A stretch of 33,507 nucleotides of DNA from Verrucomicrobiales bacterium (GTDB lineage Bacteria > Verrucomicrobiota > Verrucomicrobiia > Limisphaerales > CAIMTB01), in NCBI GenBank assembly GCA_016795425.1, contig JAEUHG010000270.1, positions 1 to 33,507 of the forward strand. The letters are read 5' to 3'. A model generated the notes under the pieces. It worked only from the letters and a program-made list of their open reading frames with translations, had not been told where the DNA came from and did no database searches. Shown piece by piece: positions 9,001 through 12,765 of the stretch; position 1 is the stretch's first letter, and each line of letters begins with the position of its first letter. The position numbers and the translations under genes are program-made.

Positions 9001-11588
9001 CCGTTGTCGTCGCCGCTGATCTTCAGGAGGTCCGCCCCCGGGCCCTTCAGGGTCACGTTGCGTTGCAGCACCAGGGGGCCATTGGTTCCCATCAATTGAA
9101 TCGTCTCGGGATACCCCGGCAGCGCGAAGGTGATGTGGGCGCTGTTCGCCTTTTCAATCTCAATCTGCTGGACGGCGTGGCGCAGCGATCCCGGCAGCAG
9201 ATCGTCCTCCGTGCGGGTGACCAGCCAGTTGCGAGGGGGTCGCGCGAGCAGCATCTCCATGGTCCTGGAGGTCCGGTTCAGCACCTGGTCCTCGACCGTC
9301 AGGGTGAAGATCGTCCGGCCGGGGGAACCGGGAGGAAATGGAAAGTCGTCGTTGACCACGAAGACTAAACCTTGGATCGCCGTCGTGGCGGCCGCCGGCA
9401 GACCCACGAAGCGATAGATTCCGGAGCCTTCGGGATCCTCGACAAAGCCACCCAGGCTCGAGGGTTCGAAGACACCCTTTTGGGGATTATCGATGGCCAC
9501 GGTGAGCACCACGTTGGTTCCGTCGTCGTCACCGATGGCAACGGCGATGACCGGGTCCGTGTTGAGGAAGGGCTTCACCGGAGGCGTGGGATCGATGCGC
9601 AACGCCGTCTCGCCCGGATCGGGATCCGGGATGCCGGTGATGGTGGGGGCGCCGTTGACCGCCTGAATGGCGATCGTGGTGTTGTTGTCGGAAACCAGGG
9701 CGCCACTGCTGTCCTGGACGTCAACCCGGATCGTGGCCGTCTGAGTCTGACCCAGGGTTCGATTCGAGGCCCGCAGCGGTCGGAATTCGATCTCGCGAAT
9801 CGCCCGGGTGACCTGGGAGACGGTGCCGGTCAGGGCCAGGGAGGAGAGCGTTCCGGCTCCGGAAGGCGAGAGGCTGAGCGTCACGACCAAAGTCTGGTTG
9901 AAGTCGGCATCGGTGATGCGGACGTTCGGAAAGGGAAGAAGCGGCGGCCGGCTCGGATCGTCGGTCATCCGGTAGGTATCCGGAGAGACCAGTGTCCCCG
10001 AGATCTCCGGAGGATTGTTCACGCCCTGGATGTTGAAGGTGAAGACGCCCTGGGTCACCACACCGTCCACGTGTTGATCCGAGAATCGTACGTTGAAGGT
10101 CACCGTCTGGCTGGGCGCACGGTCGGGCACGGGCCGGTAGGAGAGATTCGCCACCGCGCTGGGCAGGGTCGAAACCGTTCCCACCAGCGCCGCCGAGGGG
10201 AGGAAGGTGCCGGACGCGAACGTCGGGTCGCTGATGGGCAGGATCTCGAACTGGAAGGTCTCATTAGGATCGGGATCGCTGATCAGGAGTCTGAATGGCT
10301 GGACGGGAGCGGTGTCCGTGAAGGTGGTCGGACTCAGATTAATGGTGGCGCTCGGCGGATCATTGATGGAAACCACCGCGATCGTCCTGGCCCCATTGTC
10401 GGGGGACGCCAGGTTTCGATCATCCCTGAGATCCACCTGGATACTGAGCGACTCGGTTGCGCCCACGGCCTGACGATTCGGGACAGGCGTGAACCCGATC
10501 GAATCCAGGGCCAAGGTCACCGACGCTCCCGTTCCGGAGGCGGTGATCGTCGTCAGCGCGGAATCAAAACTGCCGATGCCACTGCTCTCCGGCAGGGTCA
10601 GGGATAAGTCCACCGTCTGGCTGACGATCTGACTGCCCACTCGAATCAAGTCCGGTTCGAGCACGACCAACTCCGCGAAGGGCAGCGAACGGACATTGTC
10701 GGGAATGGAAAGGGTGACGATGCCGACGATCGTCGGAGCGTCGTTGATCGAGTTCACCCTCTGGACCACCGTGGCGCTTCTTGTCTGAGGAACAGGCACG
10801 GTCGGCAGCGGCCCGCCCAGATCCGTGACGGACACCGTGAATGTCATGTCCTCGAATTCATCCAGCGGAATCCGATTGGCAGTCGGTGCGAAGGCGAGTT
10901 GCCGCAGAAAGCTCTGCACCGCCGACGCCGATCGCGCCGTCAGAGTGTAATTGCCGGGCACACCGGAGAGTCCGCCGGAGGTCGGAAAGCTACCCATTGT
11001 CGACGGGTAGGTGATCGTTGCGGTCAATTCGTCACCCGCATCGACGTCGTCGACGTTGATGCGGACAAACGGCGTCGAGGTGCTGTCATTATCACCGATC
11101 GGCGAAGGATTCGGATTCGAGAAACTGATGGTCGGGCCATCGTTCTCCGGCCTGACCACCAGACCGACCGAACCGGAGCCCGTCGCGCTGGTGGTATCCT
11201 CCGCGGTCAACGTGAAGATGGTGGTCTCGGAGGCTCCGATGGCGATGCGATTGGGAGTGGGAGTGAAGACCAGATTTGCCAGGAAGGTCGTCGCCGAAGA
11301 CGGCGCGCGTGCCGACAGGGTGTACACGCCGGGCGAGGTCAGGGACAGGTCCGGGCCGCTCGTTGGGAACGTCCCGCTTTCCACCGACAGACTGATGGTA
11401 ACGGTGACGTTGTGGTTGTCCGCGTCGGCGACGGTCACGTTCGCGAGCGGCCTGCTCGTGCCCTTGTCCCCGATGTCGGCCGGCGCGGCGCCGAAGCTGA
11501 TCGAGGGACTCGCAGCCATCACCCGGAGGCCGGGCAAAGCCGTCAGGAGCAACAGGAGGCCCGCCAGGAGACTCCGCGGTTGCATCAT
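1..11588 (-). CDS. Giant exported multi-domain surface/adhesin-like protein (3' end beyond window)
   Basis: The frame is open from the start at 11588 to the left edge, 3862 codons. I translated rows near both ends and through the middle and all are in one frame. The N-terminus is a signal peptide (MMQPR, then a Leu-rich core at residues 7-15, probable cleavage near Ala25/26). Domains in order: six ~120-residue cadherin-like modules (residues ~27-785), a right-handed beta-helix with a 'GSLR' entry motif (~785-1150), a lamin-tail domain (~1150-1330), twelve Ig-like (Big_9/Cadherin_5 type) modules with 'LDVLAND' motifs (~1330-2995), two more cadherin-like modules, a seven-bladed FG-GAP propeller (~3270-3675), one Ig/He_PIG-like domain, and the start of a verrucomicrobial C-terminal module. 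This organisation suggests an extracellular, probably Ca2+-stabilised adhesin or matrix protein; the ligand is unknown. There is no good Shine-Dalgarno at 11588. In-frame ATGs at 11639 and 11711 are possible but would place 17 or 41 extra residues before the signal peptide. It lies 112 bases after the PPIase gene. Confidence 0.9.
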   Translation of the reverse strand, partial: MMQPRSLLAGLLLLLTALPGLRVMAASPSISFGAAPADIGDKGTSRPLANVTVADADNHNVTVTISLSVESGTFPTSGPDLSLTSPGVYTLSARAPSSATTFLANLVFTPTPNRIAIGASETTIFTLTAEDTTSATGSGSVGLVVRPENDGPTISFSNPNPSPIGDNDSTSTPFVRINVDDVDAGDELTATITYPSTMGSFPTSGGLSGVPGNYTLTARSASAVQSFLRQLAFAPTANRIPLDEFEDMTFTVSVTDLGGPLPTVPVPQTRSATVVQRVNSINDAPTIVGIVTLSIPDNVRSLPFAELVVLEPDLIRVGSQIVSQTVDLSLTLPESSGIGSFDSALTTITASGTGASVTLALDSIGFTPVPNRQAVGATESLSIQVDLRDDRNLASPDNGARTIAVVSINDPPSATINLSPTTFTDTAPVQPFRLLISDPDPNETFQFEILPISDPTFASGTFLPSAALVGTVSTLPSAVANLSYRPVPDRAPSQTVTFNVRFSDQHVDGVVTQGVFTFNIQGVNNPPEISGTLVSPDTYRMTDDPSRPPLLPFPNVRITDADFNQTLVVTLSLSPSGAGTLSSLALTGTVSQVTRAIREIEFRPLRASNRTLGQTQTATIRVDVQDSSGALVSDNNTTIAIQAVNGAPTITGIPDPDPGETALRIDPTPPVKPFLNTDPVIAVAIGDDDGTNVVLTVAIDNPQKGVFEPSSLGGFVEDPEGSGIYRFVGLPAAATTAIQGLVFVVNDDFPFPPGSPGRTIFTLTVEDQVLNRTSRTMEMLLARPPRNWLVTRTEDDLLPGSLRHAVQQIEIEKANSAHITFALPGYPETIQLMGTNGPLVLQRNVTLKGPGADLLKISGDDNGDNVPDVQLFHIKANVVVEGLTLTHGAADKNSNLSGGIAHVGPSGSLTLRGCIVTESIASQWGGAIDVDGGALHMERCLVSRNRTDAVLGRAGGGITIFTDQPCSFVNTTFSGNGQHSATGVGGGALYVENTDPFDELLVTITHCTFAENTDASLDGGTSIHANVFGTRVVVRNSIFADGLGRNLEVDGAAFIHSEDGNVSDDESHTVFTQNGVPKLVILLNAPHDARGAEGILQFPLDPRMRPVPAYRLESSSVAIGRGVFPAETVDQRGVIRDDAPDSGAVEAIAFGPAVVINEIHFDPATGDAQFIEFFVPRDAATVDFTGMSLWVDNVLRYSFDAGTTVRRGFGVIVADGPVTAFATDVFQVAAGSLGLTRDSLVELRKSASEASLVARAAYVASFVDPFEPTNDTKFAKNALTLAPQFRGFALVPHGAATVAPVAPYAFAGVDLDLDPTANPTSPGADVGQTPFGSNNAFPVAVADTFILDEDLAVNLGVVDNDFDADALDVPLIVDVSTTETEGGDDATRLTALGAHVAVVPGSSPLLGTSIDYDPTVSLALRQLSVGAEAIDTFYYSILDFGRAEIESYTNTLGPTPVVVRTEGHRLSTGSIIQISGAGTNDYNGIFQVTVLDSDTFSIPTNYVGNPTEAGRWVTVGPRSEIRGIDDYSGTVADPVIIASASHNLYTGAIVTISGSGTTSYNGTFAITVLNADQFTIPTPFIDNPTTKGQWSNSAPRSTAKVSVTVLGANDPPSAVADFVGSSEATEETVLRIMAGPSLTGAAVDFDTDDDYPAKPLRSSVTLLVNDDDVDTDDNNTHLRVVGVVSSVESIAGYSGVVGESPVTVTSADHGLSDGEVILISGFGGHASYNGFHVVDVINDNTFTLPIPFVGTNAANGVWTVLTDGNRLRAASFHDADVRLEIRTDSLETSLVYNPRTSSYLNGLAADDPPELDHFYYAVADRHGAVSLARVDILVAGVNDAPEPVVDPGAIESIRDLAGTTPLDDYVAGLDIAYYLPPASGVADRLDLSVLTSTNDPPDQALLPDVFTTDEETALNIAADAILDNDSDIDRTDVLRILSVDAVSRRGASVTLAPDGRSVQYNPVGSARLRSLAREEPLVDTFHLRITDDATGVVDSLVVVLVTGVNDTPVAVDDIAATDEDHAFTLNPIVLPSANPDSDVDRDGFSPDNVLKMVPEIKTTPSPASALVTIGLDAFTYDPTVSPFLNGLAVGQTYVESVNYTLMDGSFLFALDDRFQVAADGTDFVLTVLANDRNLTGVGTPVSGYSGVAGAAPVRVNAPAHGLQSGMVVSIEGYGGSGPYNRSHLVTVVDADTFTIPVVFVDDASVKGVWTTLRITGVSAGSEGGRLTLDHLGGVIHYDPRVNFVGDEVFAYGIIDGLGNVDEGVVSVKVTRNQENGNLQANADFYAVAKGQAPILDVLANDNILPALGSALTITRILTQPALDQVEIVDNAIVYRQVNPTTSSYVDSFRYEVSAGGTSRAFADVVVRVINREDTAGDRGNVFLRDDAFGVVGDSKNNVLGVLDNDGLRPGASEELFLRRIEVAPIHGSVSIDPTSKFLQYTPTAGFIGEDRLTYVAEDRLGGLGYAEARIRVGSLTTSSDFFTVAFDDPAKVEDDGVTALDVLANDQTIPGPVGTIRIKTVTAAPSALGTIIISADGKRLEFDPAVGAEGETTLTYTIEDQSIDRTAVGVVTIVVVRQGVRANADFYSVGADSQENFLDVLANDASFPDLGRELIVAALGTGLDGPDHGGVVTIEDEGRRLRYRPAAGFVGEETFTYTVTDSRRTDVARVVVTVGTGQLSANNDSFTVFYGSPAPGEPVAEFVLEVLANDRVLPDFRQILTITGVGIDDANGNNAPTAQGVVRISADGLSLVYRPTNTSAVFPYTERFTYEVSDGTARRADAVVFLEVRERTNVRDLETNDDAYTVERSSESNRLKVLANDHILPASAASWILSSISNPSHGGDAVASGGEILYTPVPGFIGTETFTYLVSDGLGGTGSATVTVKVGDLPMSDDYFVALSGSTSQANALDVLANDDIRPEAADDYELLLARNPSSGGTVTALNGIVQYAPNPSYAGTYPYEETFEYVVRDDSDLEFARTAHVTVHRLGTDRDIGAVTWTIHGVNDAPTLSFGGPTNITITDKTLGTLPFAATTIGEVDDQAHEPVEVRIVFDDPSAGRLGTLGGFIEETYGSGVYVFFGEAAAATTAIRGLTFTPRENYVPVDDVWSLNLHVLVTDPYVLTPTSGLVVINIQAVNDVPVISGTVANQPVYYLGSLKPFANALITEVDDQGNQPLVVQFQFDATHGIIVDAAGFVSTSPGTYQFQGTATAATAALRQVVFAPTPADRLVVNVSPPPGSETTVFTLAVNDGFAPPVTDATTSVVTYHSLIAETPPLAASLAVGYGYSVAATRTHAVIGAPEEDATATDAGAVYIRGRNTGGPGQWGALKRLVATDPSASARFGHSVSAHGNIIAVGAPGARRGAAATPTSGAVYVFESTSAGANDWQTTAPTAIKIGPADGANGDVFGWSVAVYGDLLAVGVPQDDDSGNDSGSVYLYRRQAIGNWVAATPAKVVGTGLAAGDRFGQTVALSGDWLAVGAPNSEFNGRDSGSAFVYQRTVTSWVQVKRLLPVTASGATDAALDDFFGSSVAIDDDLVLVGSPRDDEGGSDRGSAYVFRRDAGGINNFGRMAKLAGTDALNNDAFGSSVALSEGLALVGMPFAGFDNQSRWGSAFVFRRNQGGTDAWGFLEKLRPPDSINNDEFGYSVAIDCGIAVIGSRLDDSFAGNAGSSYIYDLRETKAPQILPVASPQNAYVGFPYSITIRIGDADVDEQLTVTARLAGGTPLPSWLTFDPTTGLLSGTPALANVGTLNIEVLATDVCNETSSITFQLAVLNLLPPMPAVSDDPLTYAQWVNRLLTDRLRSVASAASASANPDQDPFTNLEEYAYGTSLFSANPSDGPGLAIGVTVDNRIAVSFRRRSNDA
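565..1775 (-). repeat. Seven-bladed FG-GAP beta-propeller near the C-terminus of the giant protein
   Basis: Seven repeats of about 55-60 residues carry the signature 'G(Y/H/W/Q/S)(S/T)VAxxxxxxxVGxP': GYSVAATRTHAVIGAP, GHSVSAHGNIIAVGAP, GWSVAVYGDLLAVGVP, GQTVALSGDWLAVGAP, GSSVAIDDDLVLVGSP, GSSVALSEGLALVGMP and GYSVAIDCGIAVIGS. Each is followed by a 'GSxYVxxR' strand. This matches integrin-like FG-GAP propellers, and seven blades would close a full propeller. Several blades have acidic loops (DDDSGND, DDEGGSD) consistent with Ca2+ sites. Confidence 0.85.
4955..5172 (-). repeat. E1-FCCH-like hairpin repeat, copy 4
   Basis: Lead-in 'VSGYSGVAGAAPV', then 'HGLQSG', core 'YNRSHLVTVVDADTFTIP' and closing 'KGVW'. 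It is inserted after the 'LTVLAND' strand of the fifth Ig-like module. Its lead-in is closest to that of copy 3. Confidence 0.7.
6310..6530 (-). repeat. E1-FCCH-like hairpin repeat, copy 3
   Basis: Lead-in 'IAGYSGVVGESPV', then 'HGLSDG', core 'YNGFHVVDVINDNTFTLP' and closing 'NGVW'. It sits inside the second Ig-like module rather than between modules. Confidence 0.7.
6810..7022 (-). repeat. E1-FCCH-like hairpin repeat, copy 2
   Basis: Same unit as copy 1, in tandem with it, with core 'YNGTFAITVLNADQFTIP' and a closing 'KGQW'. The copies differ at many positions, so the duplication is not recent. Confidence 0.7.
7045..7258 (-). repeat. E1-FCCH-like hairpin repeat, copy 1
   Basis: The ~65-residue unit has the pattern Y(S/T)-x-x-x-G-x-x-P-V...H-x-L-x-x-G-x-x-x-x-I-S-G...YNG-x-F-x-V-T-V-L-D-x-D-T-F-x-I-P...G-x-W. 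The core here reads 'YNGIFQVTVLDSDTFSIP'. It resembles the beta-hairpin units related to the ubiquitin-activating E1 FCCH domain that recur in verrucomicrobial and phage proteins. It is directly followed by copy 2. Confidence 0.7.
7600..8134 (-). other. Lamin-tail (LTD) domain inside the giant protein
   Basis: It begins directly after the beta-helix with 'VVINEIHFDPATGDAQFIEF', which matches the V-I-N-E-I-x-x-D-P...E-F-I-E start of bacterial lamin-tail domains. A Gly-rich strand region and 'VELRKSASE' follow. LTD domains are common in exported bacterial proteins as beta-sandwich attachment or spacer units. The right border, at the first Ig-like module near 7595, is approximate. Confidence 0.75.
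8135..9234 (-). other. Right-handed beta-helix / choice-of-anchor Q-type domain inside the giant protein
   Basis: The domain opens with 'WLVTRTEDDLLPGSLRHAV', matching the W-V-T-x-T-x-D...GSLR-A entry of CSLREA / choice-of-anchor Q beta-helix proteins. Several short turns typical of parallel beta-helices follow (CIVTES..., CLVSRN..., TTFSGN..., CTFAEN..., SIFADG...). It closes with 'VDQRGVIRDDAPDSGAVE', the conserved closing motif 'DxRGxxR...DxGAxE' of this family. The role is probably surface binding or polysaccharide contact; no catalytic residues were identified. Confidence 0.75.
9235..11510 (-). repeat. Six N-terminal cadherin-like modules of the giant protein
   Basis: Six successive modules of about 110-140 residues are separated by linkers of the 'NDxP' type (VNSINDAPT, VSINDPPS, GVNNPPE, AVNGAPT). 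Each carries a 'GxYxLxxxA...A...FLxxLxFxPxxNR' segment followed by a strand like 'TxFTLTxxD'. This is the usual pattern of cadherin-like / dystroglycan-type beta-sandwiches in secreted bacterial proteins. Module borders are approximate, near 11145, 10740, 10355, 10012 and 9650. Confidence 0.7.
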
Positions 11589-11700
11589 GCCAAGAATGGG
11601 CCCGTGGTGACAGGCCGGGAGTCGATTCGGTGGTTCCATACCTCGTGCGAGCTTGCCGAGACCAAGAAGACGCCGCGCGCTGCGGCGAAGGCGGTTGAGA

Positions 11701-12765
11701 TCAGTGGCCATGGGGGGCTTGGGTGCCACCGGGAAGGGGCGGCGGTTCGCGGTCATCCTTGCGCGCCATCATCGTCTCCCGACCTGGAAGATCGACCGAG
11801 GCCAGTGCCTCGAGGTGGGTGCGGGTTGCGGTCATCGCGACCGCTTCTTTCCGAAAGCTTTCCTCCGTCTCCTTGCGCTTCCGGCTGAGCAAGGCCTGGT
11901 GAAGCGAGCCTCGCACCTGTTCGAAAGGGGTCACCGTCGCCTGCCGATCGTCGCACTTCATCACCAGGTAGAATCCCTCGGCCGTGTCGATCACGGCACT
12001 CACCTCACCGACCGCCAGGGACCACCCGGTCTCCATGACTTCCGCGGGGATGCGCGTCGGTTCCTTGCCTCGCTCGATCCATCCGAGATCGCCTCCCCGG
12101 TAGCGGCTCACCTGATCATCCGAGTACTGCGCCGAAATGGATCCGAACCCGATCTGACCGCCGTCCCGCGGGGACTGCGCCGATGCGCTCCGCCTGCCGC
12201 GCCAGGCCTCCTCCATTCTCGCGCGCAGCTCCGAACGACGATCCGCCGGGGTCCTCCGGGCGTCCGCCTTCAGGGAAATGATGGCGAAGCGCGCCTGGGC
12301 CGGTCGCGTGTAGCGATCCAGGTTTTTCTCGAACTCCGCTCGCACCTCCTGCTCCGTCACCGTCACCGCTTCGATCCGACGGTTCCACTCGCGATCCTTC
12401 CAGTGACCAATCAGGAGATTCTCCAATTCACGCCGCACCTGGGGATCCTTCGACGTCCCCGCCATCTCCGCACTTTCCAGAAGGGCGGCGTGGACCACCA
12501 GTTCCTGGAGCAGGGTCTCTTTGTCGGGCACGGGCGTCCGCGCGGCGAGTCGGCGGCTCGCTTCGAGACGAAGGTCGGAGGCGGTGATGCGACGACCCCC
12601 GACTTCCGCGAGGATCACCTCACCCGGGGCCGTGGGCTTGCACGCCACGGGTCCCGCGGTCGCGACGGTTACGAGCACCAGGGCGCAGGCGGCGGTGCGA
12701 AGCCTCTTCCCAAACGCTGGCGATGCCTCCGCCAGCGCGTCGCCTGGATCGATGAAGGCGTTCAT
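11701..12765 (-). CDS. Exported parvulin-type peptidyl-prolyl cis-trans isomerase (PpiC/SurA/PrsA-like)
   Basis: A 354-residue protein with an N-terminal hydrophobic segment (residues ~21-38) ending in 'GPVAC'. That could be a lipoprotein signal, although Pro at -3 is unusual. A SurA-N-like helical region follows, with the 'ILAEVGGRRITASDLRLEAS' start typical of the family. The parvulin domain holds 'YRGGDLGWIERG', 'PAEVMETGWSLAVGEVS' and 'TAEGFYLVMKCDD', matching the conserved GGdLGw...f.....l..GevS.pv.t..G.hii order. It probably acts in the periplasm or at the membrane as a folding chaperone for exported proteins; its position between genes for giant secreted proteins fits. The start at 12765 was chosen because it forms an ATGA overlap with the stop of the 900-aa gene. 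The open frame reaches 12969, but that extension lies inside the upstream gene and looks non-coding. No Shine-Dalgarno is visible, so translation is probably coupled. Confidence 0.88.
   Translation of the reverse strand: MNAFIDPGDALAEASPAFGKRLRTAACALVLVTVATAGPVACKPTAPGEVILAEVGGRRITASDLRLEASRRLAARTPVPDKETLLQELVVHAALLESAEMAGTSKDPQVRRELENLLIGHWKDREWNRRIEAVTVTEQEVRAEFEKNLDRYTRPAQARFAIISLKADARRTPADRRSELRARMEEAWRGRRSASAQSPRDGGQIGFGSISAQYSDDQVSRYRGGDLGWIERGKEPTRIPAEVMETGWSLAVGEVSAVIDTAEGFYLVMKCDDRQATVTPFEQVRGSLHQALLSRKRKETEESFRKEAVAMTATRTHLEALASVDLPGRETMMARKDDREPPPLPGGTQAPHGH

Noticed and set aside
7908..10607. Two adjacent plus-strand open frames of 486 and 411 codons
   Set aside because: Antisense to the beta-helix, lamin-tail and cadherin-like parts of the giant gene. 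Composition is typical of reverse-strand shadow frames, with no recognisable domain.
1775..11510. Long tandem DNA repeat or CRISPR-like array
   Set aside because: Repetition is at the protein level only (domain modules with divergent DNA); no short identical repeats with regular spacers were seen.
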